DNA from: Acetobacter syzygii
GTDB lineage: Bacteria > Pseudomonadota > Alphaproteobacteria > Acetobacterales > Acetobacteraceae
Assembly: GCF_000964225.1 (NCBI RefSeq)
Contig: NZ_BAMZ01000027.1
Coordinates: 145,806-209,805, forward strand
Direction of reading: 5' to 3'
Length of the DNA stretch: 64,000 nt
The position numbers and the translations under genes were made by a program. The notes beneath the pieces were generated by a model. It saw only the letters and a program-made list of their open reading frames with translations, made no database searches and was not told where the DNA came from. This document shows positions 45,746 through 53,924 of this stretch, piece by piece (within the stretch, counting starts at the first letter, position 1; every line of letters begins with the position of its first letter).

Positions 45746-46186
45746 TCATCTCGCTCCTCTTCCACGACGATTCCACTTCGGCTTGATGGCCTGAATCAGC
45801 CCTTCTTCTAAACCGGCCACGGGATCAACGGGCAATATGCCATGCAGCGTGAGGGGTTTTTCAAGCACAATCACATAAATATCGATGTTCGTGACGCTAG
45901 AAAGAGTTTCCAGAACCTTCTCTCGGATGCGACTGGCTGTTGGCAGGTTTTTTGAACTTGCATAGTGTCGAATTCGCCTGCGCAGACCACGCTGCGCCGA
46001 ACCGACATAAAGAACTTCCTGTCCGACAGCATACGCGTAAACGCCCGGCTCATCTGGTACAGGATTAGCCCCTTGGAATGCCATTTGCCCACCCTCATCG
46101 GACAGCCACACCCCGATATGCACAAAGCCGCCAGCGAGAAGCTGATCGGCATGTCCTGATAAGCAAGACGACAAAGCCTGATTCAT
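45746..46186 (-). CDS. GIY-YIG domain protein
   Basis: 146 residues. The core EPGVYAYAVGQEVLYVGSAQRGLRRRIRHYASS has the GVY...YVG and Arg-rich helix of GIY-YIG nucleases; the Glu of the domain may be in AGLEEGLIQAIKPKWN. A short N-terminal part (about 1-45) is unique. Stand-alone GIY-YIG proteins act in repair, restriction or mobile elements. It lies beside a dispersed repeat and outside any operon. Confidence 0.75.
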   Translation of the reverse strand: MNQALSSCLSGHADQLLAGGFVHIGVWLSDEGGQMAFQGANPVPDEPGVYAYAVGQEVLYVGSAQRGLRRRIRHYASSKNLPTASRIREKVLETLSSVTNIDIYVIVLEKPLTLHGILPVDPVAGLEEGLIQAIKPKWNRRGRGAR

Positions 46187-46544
46187 CCAGCAACCTTAGA
46201 GGCCTTTATACCCTCGATAAAGGACATTATCGGTGTGCGGCAGATCGTCCGGGCCACAAACTATTAGGTTTTATCCCCGACAGAAAGCGTTGCTTCATAG
46301 CCCTGAATGCGATGGCTCTCTGTGTCAGCGACCTAAACATTGATTGACCGGCATAAAAGGTAGAAAAAGACGGGCAGTTTTCGCCCTCATAAGCGACATG
46401 GAGTGAGTAATGACGTCTTGCTGATAGCGGACAGTTCACGATGAGCACATTCATACCGCTTTAATAATGCCGATCGCAATTACTGCAGCGCGGATATCAG
46501 ATTGGAAAGAAATCTCATGGAGCAGGATTTCGATATCGGCTATC

Positions 46545-47135
46545 ATGTTTGATGTTCCGTCTTCCATTTACAGCACTATTGGAAAAAATGTGATCTATTT
46601 TAAACAAAAGACATTTCTCCTGCCTCTGTGTGCCTTGTTCCTGTATATGCCTGATCTGGCATCCGCCTCACCCAGACAGGAGAATGATGGATGGGAAATT
46701 TACGCCAATGTCCGTTTCCAATATCAGATTTGCTACCCTTCCCGACTGTTAAAGCCACAAGGCGAATCTGATAATAGTGACGGACAAAGATTTCTCGCCT
46801 CCGATGGTGGTGAATTGGCGGTCTTTGGATGGAATAATATTTCAGGATTTGCTCATGGAAAAGACGAGTTAGAGGCTTCTCTTTCTGAGGCAGTGGAGCA
46901 AGCAATTTCCGCCCTAAAAGGCTCGGAAGGGGAAGTAACTTACAAAGTAATCAAAAAAAAATGGGCCGTGTTTTCGGGAGATGATGGTCAAAAAAAAGAA
47001 TTTTATGCGAAAATAATACAAAGAGATGATCAATTTATTTCTTTTGAAATAACATATCCGAGTTCGAGGCACGTAGAATATCAGAAAGTCGTTGAGAGTA
47101 TTGCAAAATGTTTTTTAAACGACAAGGGTAAATAA
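46545..47135 (+). CDS. secreted protein of unknown function
   Basis: About 196 residues. A signal peptide (TFLLPLCALFLYMPDLASA) points to the periplasm. The mature part begins ENDGWEIYANVRFQYQICYPSRLLKPQGES and contains FLASDGGELAVFGWNN; it looks like a small folded domain with two Cys. The start is uncertain: ATG 46545, an earlier ATG at 46467, or GTG 46590, which would give the best signal peptide. The gene converges on a muramidase-like gene with 9 bases between stops, which invites an effector/immunity reading. Confidence 0.6.
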   Translation: MFDVPSSIYSTIGKNVIYFKQKTFLLPLCALFLYMPDLASASPRQENDGWEIYANVRFQYQICYPSRLLKPQGESDNSDGQRFLASDGGELAVFGWNNISGFAHGKDELEASLSEAVEQAISALKGSEGEVTYKVIKKKWAVFSGDDGQKKEFYAKIIQRDDQFISFEITYPSSRHVEYQKVVESIAKCFLNDKGK

Positions 47136-47144
47136 AAATATTGT

Positions 47145-47912
47145 TCATTTGTTATATTTATAAAGATCATATTTTTTCATATATGAGATAAGAAGTGTTC
47201 CATAGCCAGATTTTGTAGCATAATGGTAAGTCAAAGCATTTGCGTAAGCATCAGGGTCACCCGTATGCTGCCGTGCCAGTTTATAGGCCGGGTGTGTCGC
47301 CAGTAAACGGCCATGCTGATCGAAGGCTTCATTCATGGAGGAAAAAACCCGGAATGGTGCCATGATCGCAACCAGCTTATGATCTTTGGTTTCTTCATGT
47401 GTTCCGGCCATGACAAAACTCTGGCCACGTCCCGCCTTTATCCCAAAGGGATTATGGGAATGGGAAGGCATCCTTTTCCCAGAACCACTTTCCAGCATCC
47501 ACTGGGCTATCGTGACGGATGCAGGTACCTTCCATTTTCTTTGTGCTGCTTGAGCTGCCTGAATAACAGTGGTTGGAATCGATGAATTGGCAATAGAGGA
47601 TTTGGCGTTTACCCCTGATAATGTTGTAACTCTGTTCACACTGCTCGATAATTTCGACTCATTAAGCAGGCGCCAGGTCGGGCCGCGCGGATCAATTCGG
47701 CCATCAGGTGAAGACATGCCAACAAGATTTTGTTGAATTTTACGGATAGCCTCAAAAGTACGAAATCCACAAAGACCATCGACACGCAGACGAGGGGTAT
47801 ATTTCGGAAGGTTGCTGTTAAGCAGTTCCTGAATGGCACGAACATCATCTCGCCGATTTGTGCCACCTTTACCAACAGAGGCAGTAATTCTAACGGGTCT
47901 GGATAAAGACAT
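47145..47912 (-). CDS. GH73-type glucosaminidase/muramidase with N-terminal peptidoglycan-binding-like domain
   Basis: About 255 residues with no signal peptide. The N-terminal part (RRDDVRAIQELLNSNLPKYTPRLRVDGLCGFRTFEAIRKIQQNLVG) is a PG_binding_1-like repeat. The C-terminal part (AAQRKWKVPASVTIAQWMLESGSGKRMPSHSHNPFGIKA..., ending KSGYGTLLISYMKKYDLYKY) is the FlgJ-like glucosaminidase fold, with catalytic Glu in LESG. Absence of an export signal plus a peptidoglycan-cutting domain fits a type VI or phage-type cargo enzyme. No secretion genes are in the window. Confidence 0.8.
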   Translation of the reverse strand: MSLSRPVRITASVGKGGTNRRDDVRAIQELLNSNLPKYTPRLRVDGLCGFRTFEAIRKIQQNLVGMSSPDGRIDPRGPTWRLLNESKLSSSVNRVTTLSGVNAKSSIANSSIPTTVIQAAQAAQRKWKVPASVTIAQWMLESGSGKRMPSHSHNPFGIKAGRGQSFVMAGTHEETKDHKLVAIMAPFRVFSSMNEAFDQHGRLLATHPAYKLARQHTGDPDAYANALTYHYATKSGYGTLLISYMKKYDLYKYNK

Positions 47913-47942
47913 GATAGCTCCATCCCTATGCCATGCAGACAT

Positions 47943-48308
47943 AGAGGCTCAAAGGTTTAAAAAACATGGAATGATCCGCCAAAATCTAAAAAACACCCTC
48001 AAATTACTTAAAAGGATGAATGTCATATTTTCTTATTATGGCAGATGAACAAAAATAGATCTGTTATAAAGCAGCCTGTTAGTGGAATTTGTGTCACTAT
48101 TCTTGTAATGGCTGTAACAAACCCATTGTTCTCTTTTTGTATCAACATTTGCGCGCAATATCAATATTATGTTTTAAGGGTTTCTCCTGTAACCCCCTTC
48201 GCAAACACTTGTTTAGGATAATCTCTTCATTTTTTGTACTACGCTAGGCGACATAAGAAAGAGTTTTTTGAAGCGAACTGTGACCTGTATTCCAAAGCGA
48301 CAGCTTTG
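47943..48308. other. AT-rich gap left of the IS element
   Basis: About 365 bases with no supportable gene. It probably contains the muramidase promoter. Confidence 0.4.
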
Positions 48309-49160
48309 TAGGCTCAGGACCTATTAAATTATTGAACTGAGCGAGAGGTTGTGATTCACAGGCTTACCGATGGAGGGTGGATTTGTGAGTGATGTGTTTA
48401 TGCTGTCTGAGAGGCAGATGAAGCGAATTGAGCCGTTTTTTTCTCTGGTGCACGGAGTGCCACGCGTGGATGACCGGCGTGTTCTGAGCGGGATCGTTTA
48501 TGTGATCCGTAACGGTCTTCAGTGGAAAGACGCTCCGAAAGCGTATGGTCCGCACAAGACTTTATACAACCGCTTTATTCGGTGGAGCCGCCTGGGTGTT
48601 TTTGACAGGATCTTTGTCGCCCTGACAGAACAGGCTGGCCATTCGAAGCGTCTGATGATTGATGCAACACACCTCAAGGCACACCGGACATCGGCGTCCC
48701 TGCTCAAAAAGGGGCTTTTCTCCGCCATATCGGACGGACAAAAGGAGGCCTGAATTCAAAACTTCATGCCGTGTGCGATGATCAGGGCCGACCTGTCCGC
48801 CTTCATCTGACTGCTGGACAGGTCAGTGATTTCAAAGGTGCTGATGTGCTGCTGGCCGACCTACCGGATGAGACAGAGGAAGTCATCGGTGATCGGGGAT
48901 ACGACAGCAATAAAATCAGACAGTCTCTCGCAGGCCGGAACATCATCACCTGTATTCCGCCAAAGAAAAACAGGAAATCAAAGCCATCTTACGACTGGCA
49001 TCTGTATAAGAAGCGCCACCTCATCGAAAACATGTTCGCAAAGCTGAAGGACTGGCGACGTGTTGCAACCCGATATGACCGGTGCGCTCATACCTTCATG
49101 TCCGCAATCCATATTGCCGCAAGCGTCATCTTCTACCTCAAAGAATGAGTCCTAAGCCTA
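48309..49160 (+). mobile_element. IS5-family insertion sequence (IS427-like), near-complete
   Basis: Ends TAGGCTCAGGAC (48309-48320) and GTCCTAAGCCTA (49149-49160) are inverted repeats matching at 11 of 12 bases. The length of about 850 bases fits the IS427-like group, which duplicates TA at its target (known). TA sits at both outer edges here. It carries one transposase made by frameshifting. The degenerate copy at 15.6-16.2 kb shares its right end. Confidence 0.85.
48370..49148 (+). CDS. IS5-family transposase read by programmed -1 frameshift
   Basis: Frame 1 (48370-48753) gives the N-terminus MLSERQMKRIEPFFSLVHGVPRVDDRRVLSGIVYVIRNGLQWKDAP and the first catalytic Asp in MIDATHLKAHR. Frame 2 (to 49148) gives DRGYDSN and YKKRHLIENMFAKLK, the second Asp and the Glu of the DDE triad, with the Y-(2)-R-(3)-E-(6)-K signature. 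A slippery heptamer A_AAG_GGG sits at 48708-48714 in the right phase. A -1 slip joins SLLKK to RHIGRTKGGLNSKLHA, a typical IS5 segment. The element may still be active. Confidence 0.85.
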
Positions 49161-49166
49161 GCCTGT

Positions 49167-50375
49167 TTATGCCGGTGAATCCAGTTCTCTTTCCCCGAAT
49201 GGTCTGTTGATGATCGCCATGACTTCGGGTGCAGAAAATATCCGGTTTCTGGCATATCCAGTGCGTTCTACCAGAATGCCAGCGGCCTGTAACTGTTCTA
49301 GCGCACTCTTGGTTGCAGGAGCAGAAATGTTTAGAGTTTTCCCTAGTCGTGTCGCTGTAATAACCGGACTATCAATTAGAACATCCAGTGCTCTTAGGGC
49401 TGCGGAGTTCTTTCTGTAGGAGCGTCTGCCCAGCCATTCCGCCTTCAGCGTTTCGGTCGCCTTCCTGACAGCTTTGAATTCTTGCACAGTCCCAATAATG
49501 GCCTGTGACATGAAGGCAATCAGGGGGAGCCAGTTCAGTTTCTGCTGCGCCTGTTTCAACGCGTCGTAATAGTCCTGTTTGTACGCTTCAATGTAGGAAG
49601 AGAGATAGAGAGGTGGCTCTTTTTCCGCTGCCAGCATCATCGGGATTAAAAGTCTGCCGACCCGTCCATTGCCGTCCCTGAATGGGTGGACAGCTTCGAA
49701 ATGGGCATGGGCGATAGCAACTCGCGTGATGAGTGACTGCGTCATCATCTGCATGCCATCCCCCGTCATATAGTCCAGTGTGTTTTGCAGACACTGGGGC
49801 ACAAGATCAGGTGGCGGCGGGTTGTAGGTGGAATAGGCGATGTTATGTCTGCTGCCACCAATCCAGACAACGGTCGTCCGTAATGCGCCGGGAGTGCCGA
49901 TATAGGATGTATCGTGCTTCATGACTTCCCGATGCAGCGCCAGCACGGTGTCGAGTGTGAAAACGGTTCTACCGGATGCAGCGGCCAGAGGCAGGAATTT
50001 TTCAAGGGCCAACGCATAATCCCTGACCTGACGCGTTTCCTGCGTGGCCTGTTCGTCATCTTCGTCAACGATCAGGAGTTCATCCAGGGTGCTGTGGGTG
50101 CCTTCCATTGCAGAACTGCTGACGGCCTCCCTGCTGCGGAGGGTTCTGCTAATGAGATAGGGATCAGTTGACGCCCGTGCCCATTCTGCAATTTGCCCCA
50201 GAGCAACCATCGCCTGGGAGTGCAGGGCTGTGATGTCGTCCAGATACACTCCGCTTTCAGGTGGAGCAGGTGGGACGACGCCATAATGGCTCTCGTAAGG
50301 GGGAGGCAGACGGGTCAGACACTCTCTGATGCCCCCCATTAAATCCTGACGGTTCACGGTGAAAACCTTAAACAT
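49167..50375 (-). CDS. Fic domain protein (probable AMP transferase) with C-terminal winged helix
   Basis: About 402 residues from ATG 50375; other starts at 50396 and 50492 are possible. Counting from 50492, the Fic core HPFRDGNGRVGR is at 269-280, complete with catalytic His. The inhibitory motif S-S-A-M-E-G at 126-131 lies N-terminal (class II Fic, known), so activity should be self-restrained. The C-terminal third (ATRLGKTLNISAPATKSALEQLQAAGILVERTGYARNRIFSAPEVMAII) is a winged helix. Both candidate ATG codons near 50.38 kb lie within an 18-base inverted repeat, suggesting autoregulation. An XRE gene lies upstream on the same strand. Confidence 0.88.
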   Translation of the reverse strand: MFKVFTVNRQDLMGGIRECLTRLPPPYESHYGVVPPAPPESGVYLDDITALHSQAMVALGQIAEWARASTDPYLISRTLRSREAVSSSAMEGTHSTLDELLIVDEDDEQATQETRQVRDYALALEKFLPLAAASGRTVFTLDTVLALHREVMKHDTSYIGTPGALRTTVVWIGGSRHNIAYSTYNPPPPDLVPQCLQNTLDYMTGDGMQMMTQSLITRVAIAHAHFEAVHPFRDGNGRVGRLLIPMMLAAEKEPPLYLSSYIEAYKQDYYDALKQAQQKLNWLPLIAFMSQAIIGTVQEFKAVRKATETLKAEWLGRRSYRKNSAALRALDVLIDSPVITATRLGKTLNISAPATKSALEQLQAAGILVERTGYARNRIFSAPEVMAIINRPFGERELDSPA

Positions 50376-50408
50376 GGGAGGGTAGTATGATCCCATATTT
50401 AAGGTTTT
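50362..50408. promoter_or_regulatory. 18-base inverted repeat over the Fic start codons
   Basis: Arms AAAACCTTAAACATGGGA (50362-50379) and TCCCATATTTAAGGTTTT (50391-50408) match at 17 of 18 bases. The ATG complements at 50373-50375 and 50394-50396 sit symmetrically, one in each arm. It could be an operator for the Fic winged helix or the XRE protein. Confidence 0.55.
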
Positions 50409-50537
50409 TATCGCAAGCCTAATTTTATGCCTATCGCCACGTACTTTATTTAAGCTTTCTGTCAAAGGTGAAGGCAGGATGATGCCGTGCATTATATTGG
50501 TTGGGCATGTGGAATAAGCAGAGAATGAACTATATGG

Positions 50538-50855
50538 TCACTGGAAAGCGCCGGGGCTGAGTTCGTGCCGAAGCTCAGGGGCATGCTGTTCCATATCTGA
50601 CATCAGCGCTGGGTGTTCATTGCTGTTGAGCCTGACGCCCGGCCCCAGATTGCCTTCCTCACCAATAAAGAGGATGCCTGCTGTCTCCAGTGTATGCCGG
50701 ATTGCTTTGAGTGTTCTGTGATGGGGCGAGCGTGTGCCGGTCTCAAAGTCAGCCAGTGTTCTGGAACCCACTTCAGCGAGCTGCGCCAGGTCTTTCTGGG
50801 AAAGGCCAAGCATGGCACGGGCAGCACGACACTGCGAAGCCAGCAGAATGGACAT
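50538..50855 (-). CDS. XRE family helix-turn-helix protein
   Basis: 105 residues. CRAARAMLGLSQKDLAQLAEVGSRTLADFETGTRSPHHRTLKAIRHTLETAGILFI is a full XRE domain; the tail (LNSNEHPALMSDMEQHAPELRHELS) is variable. It lies upstream of the Fic gene on the same strand (about 130-160 bases apart), so it may regulate it, like an antitoxin-type partner. No effector domain is present. Confidence 0.82.
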   Translation of the reverse strand: MSILLASQCRAARAMLGLSQKDLAQLAEVGSRTLADFETGTRSPHHRTLKAIRHTLETAGILFIGEEGNLGPGVRLNSNEHPALMSDMEQHAPELRHELSPGAFQ

Positions 50856-51101
50856 GAAAACGAACCTTCGGAAAATACGGTGGTGCCTTCGTATTTACTA
50901 CCATGCTGCGCAAAAATGGCAATTTGAGTGAGAAACCTCCGGCAAGTTCTGTTCCGGATTTTAAGGAATACACCTCAATAATATACATAAATAATATCGT
51001 ATGGAACCAAATATGTTTACACGAAACGATGATAATGATAGATGACGCTCTCAGGCATACCGTTCAGGTGTGCCTGTTGGGTCATTGTCGAAAGCAGCCA
51101 T

Positions 51102-51677
51102 ATGGCACGTTATGGATATGCAAGGGTTTCAACTGACGCACAGGTGAATGATCCCCAGATTTTCGCGCTTCAGAGTGAAGGGGTGGAAACAATTGTCACA
51201 GAGGTGATTTCAGGCTCCGTCCCGGCCCGTGTTCGTCCTCAGCTTTCGGAACTTCTGGGCAAACTGAAACGGGGTGATAGCCTTGTGATTGCACGGCTTG
51301 ACCGCCTTGGGCGGGATACTGTGGATGTCCTGAATCTGCTGCGGATATTGGATGAAGAGGGTATTAGGGTGCGAATACTGAATATTGGCGCAGAAACCGG
51401 TACTCCCAATGGCCGCATGTTCTTAACAATTCTCATGGCGATTGCAGAATTTGAACGTGAATTGATCCGGGAGCGAACACGCGCCGGGCTGGCTGCAATC
51501 CGGGCGTCAGGAAAAAAACTCGGCCGTCCAGACTGCCTGACAAAGCGACAGCAAAGCCATATTCGTGATTTATCGGAAAATGGTATGTCTTTGCGAGAGA
51601 TTGCCGCAATTTTTAAAGTCAGTAAATCAACAGTCCATCGTGTTGTCAGGGGACAGTGTTTTCAAAATATGATCTGA
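51102..51677 (+). CDS. serine recombinase (resolvase/invertase family), copy 1
   Basis: 191 residues from ATG 51102 (the start MARYGYARVST is standard). Catalytic Ser is in YARVSTDAQ. Arg residues are in VIARLDRLGRDTVDVL, and IAEFERELIRERTRAGL joins the long E helix. The C-terminal helix-turn-helix SLREIAAIFKVSKSTVHRVV is complete. It probably resolves or inverts DNA. It is about 70 percent alike by eye to the copy at 53925, which lies the same way round 2.8 kb downstream, so recombination between them or their sites could delete the segment between. Confidence 0.9.
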   Translation: MARYGYARVSTDAQVNDPQIFALQSEGVETIVTEVISGSVPARVRPQLSELLGKLKRGDSLVIARLDRLGRDTVDVLNLLRILDEEGIRVRILNIGAETGTPNGRMFLTILMAIAEFERELIRERTRAGLAAIRASGKKLGRPDCLTKRQQSHIRDLSENGMSLREIAAIFKVSKSTVHRVVRGQCFQNMI

Positions 51678-51765
51678 ATAGTTTATTATTTTATTAAGTG
51701 TCATATTGTGGGTTATGTCTGTTTCAGGTCATGAATATTTGTTTGTAACAGGTTATTGGCAAGCT

Positions 51766-52023
51766 ATGACAGATGACAAGGAAATCGCCCTGCCTGCTGA
51801 TCCCAACGATCCAGAAGACAGACCCGTATCCAAAGCGGGGCTTATGATGGCGCATAAAGGGCGAAAGCTACGGATGGCCAGGGCAGGGTTAGGTCTTTCT
51901 CAGGAAGCCTTTGCTGGTCTTTTAGGAGTATCTTCTGTGGAATTGCAGGCGTGGGAACAGGTTCGCCAGAAGATACCGGAAGACGTTTTTGCCAAATTAT
52001 TGGACATTAAAGCAAGCCAGTAA
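51766..52023 (+). CDS. helix-turn-helix protein (NadS/HigA-like)
   Basis: About 85 residues. An acidic N-terminus (DDKEIALPADPNDPEDRPVS) is followed by GRKLRMARAGLGLSQEAFAGLLGVSSVELQAWEQVRQKIPEDVFAKLLDI, an XRE domain of the HigA/NadS kind. These usually act as antitoxin for a RelE-type toxin coded just upstream; none is here, so it is an orphan. It is encoded between the resolvases. Confidence 0.72.
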   Translation: MTDDKEIALPADPNDPEDRPVSKAGLMMAHKGRKLRMARAGLGLSQEAFAGLLGVSSVELQAWEQVRQKIPEDVFAKLLDIKASQ

Positions 52024-52029
52024 GACGGA

Positions 52030-52383
52030 TTATGGATCATGTGACGGATGGAACTGGCTTCCTGCTGGGAGATAGTTCTGGCTCCTAGAATGCTGCCCAG
52101 CGGTAATGGAAGGCATGATAACCGTGCGTTGCTGGCTATCATATTCTTTTATCTCCTTTTTCCATTTGTGGCGTTGCCATGCGCCATAGGCACAGCCTGC
52201 CATTGCCCCCATGACTGCGTGACCAGAACGCATGAAGTGACCTGCCACGGCTCCCGCAGCGCCATCAGCAATACATCCGTGAGGGCGGGCATAGGGTGTG
52301 ACTTGTCCGCTGGTCTGCGCCAAGGATTGCAGAGGGTCTAATGATATGATTAGAAAAAACAATGAAAAAAAGCGCTTTTCCAT
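52030..52383 (-). CDS. small secreted protein with glycine-zipper-like segment
   Basis: 117 residues. A signal peptide (FFSLFFLIISLDPLQSLAQ) is followed by GCIADGAAGAVAGHFMRSGHAVMGAMAGCAYGAW, a small-residue glycine-zipper-like stretch seen in some cell envelope proteins, and a basic tail. The function is unknown. It is the last of four minus-strand genes with similar envelope localisation. Confidence 0.55.
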   Translation of the reverse strand: MEKRFFSLFFLIISLDPLQSLAQTSGQVTPYARPHGCIADGAAGAVAGHFMRSGHAVMGAMAGCAYGAWQRHKWKKEIKEYDSQQRTVIMPSITAGQHSRSQNYLPAGSQFHPSHDP

Positions 52384-52415
52384 AACTGCAATTCCCTACA
52401 AGACTTGTTTTATTG

Positions 52416-53009
52416 TCATGATATGGAGGAAATGAAATCAGGATTTTTAAGAAGTTCCTGCGTGAACAGTCTGTATTTCTGAGTGATCGGAGCAAGTCGT
52501 CTTGCCATTTTAATGATTAACGGTATGAAAAACAGGAGGCTTATGCCAAGAGTGGGAATGGCTAATGTCCATATGATTATACTCATATGTGACTCTGATG
52601 CTGATGCATTCAGGTCTTTAAAGCTACTTTTCCCATTAAATGCATCATCATAAAATGTGAGACTGTCCGTATTATGATTATAGAAAAGAAGATATTTCCC
52701 GTCTTCCACGCCTTCTGATGCACCCCAGATCAGGGTGACTCGTTGTCCTTCACGACATCGGATGTTCGCATCGCTCATTTCCCGCTCATGACCGCTCGGT
52801 GATACAATCCAGAAATTCTGATGTTGTTCTGTAGACGATCTGATCTGCGGGGCATTAATTTGTCCGCCATAGACAGGATGGATATAACCACCGCCACCAT
52901 CGGATTTTAAGCTGGTGGATGTCCATTTCTGGAGGCTGTAAACATCGCCGCTAATTCCATGAAACCATACTGGAGAACCATCAATGGTGAATTTCATGAT
53001 ATTCCTCAC
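52416..53009 (-). CDS. membrane-anchored protein of unknown function
   Basis: 197 residues. The N-terminal 140 residues are soluble (VWFHGISGDVYSLQKWTSTSLKSDGGGGYIHPVYGG...) and I do not recognise them. A hydrophobic pair follows (IIIWTLAIPTLGISLLFFIPLIIKMARR), then a short charged tail. There is no N-terminal signal, so the soluble part is probably cytoplasmic unless it is a cargo domain. It lies 52 bases after a lipoprotein gene and 33 bases before the glycine-zipper protein gene. Confidence 0.6.
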   Translation of the reverse strand: MRNIMKFTIDGSPVWFHGISGDVYSLQKWTSTSLKSDGGGGYIHPVYGGQINAPQIRSSTEQHQNFWIVSPSGHEREMSDANIRCREGQRVTLIWGASEGVEDGKYLLFYNHNTDSLTFYDDAFNGKSSFKDLNASASESHMSIIIWTLAIPTLGISLLFFIPLIIKMARRLAPITQKYRLFTQELLKNPDFISSIS

Positions 53010-53060
53010 TAAGGATCAAATGTTTATTTGATGGAACCCTGTGGATTAAAATAAGAATTT

Positions 53061-53378
53061 CTATTCTGGAACTCTAATCCATTTACCGTTGTTTTTTGCA
53101 AATCTTAACTCAGCATTATCTACAAAATTACCTTGTTGAATTTTCAAATGGCAGATGTAAGCGACATTGCCTTTTCTGCATTTTCTTTCGAGAACACTGA
53201 TTTTATTGGGTGGCTGTTCGTTTGTTCCCTGTTGAGCGTCATTTTGAAATTCCTGACTAAGAACTGTTTCAATTTCTTTTATTGAAGGTTCTTCGTCTCC
53301 ACAGGCGGACAGGAAAAGGAAAGGTATCAATATAAATAAAGAAGACTTTGGTTTTGATGGATAATATAGCGACATCAC
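53061..53378 (-). CDS. small lipoprotein, paralogue 1
   Basis: 105 residues. The signal ends in lipobox FLSAC (cysteine about residue 26), followed by GDEEPSIKEIETVLSQEF, then CRKGNVAYICHLKIQQGNFVDNAELRFAKNNGKWIRVPE. It shares with the next gene upstream the order Glu-rich helix, xxC, Cys-containing strand, charged strand and a final N/D-GKW. The two look like paralogues of an unknown family. It is probably anchored in the outer or inner membrane facing the periplasm. Confidence 0.6.
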   Translation of the reverse strand: MMSLYYPSKPKSSLFILIPFLFLSACGDEEPSIKEIETVLSQEFQNDAQQGTNEQPPNKISVLERKCRKGNVAYICHLKIQQGNFVDNAELRFAKNNGKWIRVPE

Positions 53379-53426
53379 ATGATCTCTGAGCCGTGGAATT
53401 TAAAATCAGGATTATCGTTCGGGAGT

Positions 53427-53792
53427 TTAAAGAGACGGTGCAGGCTGCTCATGTGCGAGGCTCCACTTGCCATCCTCATGATGTATGACCCGTAGGGTAT
53501 TTTCATGAGGCTCATCATTAAGAGTGAAGCTGACGGTGCAATCGAAAGCTGAATCGAAATTTTTCAGAGCTTCACAGCTTTGCTTAACAATTTTAATGGC
53601 TTCGACATCTACTCTGGCCTGTCGACGATTGCCGCCAAATAACATGTTGAAGCCACTGGGCTGGCTGAGTAGATCGGCTTCGAGTTGAGCCATTTCGCCC
53701 TGACTGGGCGCTCCACCGGAACAGGCGGAGAGCATAAGAGGTAAAGCCAGAAGAGTTATGTGTAAGAGACGAGAAGGAGAACTTTCGAGCAT
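53427..53792 (-). CDS. small lipoprotein, paralogue 2
   Basis: 121 residues. Signal LLHITLLALPLMLSAC with lipobox LSAC, then SGGAPSQGEMAQLEADLLSQ and VEAIKIVKQSCEALKNFDSAFDCTVSFTLNDEPHENTLRVIHHEDGKWSLAHE. The pattern matches the downstream lipoprotein. It is the first gene of the four-gene minus-strand set, starting only 21 bases from the recombination-site repeat at 53824. Function unknown. Confidence 0.62.
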   Translation of the reverse strand: MLESSPSRLLHITLLALPLMLSACSGGAPSQGEMAQLEADLLSQPSGFNMLFGGNRRQARVDVEAIKIVKQSCEALKNFDSAFDCTVSFTLNDEPHENTLRVIHHEDGKWSLAHEQPAPSL

Positions 53793-53823
53793 TTTTCTGA
53801 ACCAAGAAGTTACATGATATCGG

Positions 53824-53850
53824 TGTCAAAATCCGTCGTTTTTGGGACAG
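53824..53850. repeat. resolvase site-like repeat 1
   Basis: TGTCAAAA-n7-GTTTTT-type segment ending GGGACAG. It is similar to 54488-54513 and 54551-54575, which lie on the other side of the resolvase gene. Confidence 0.45.
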
Positions 53851-53924
53851 AATACTTCCGAAGCACGAATGGATTGAAATGGCGTCTCAAAAACGTGTCC
53901 CGTTTACATAAGGAGGCACAAACG

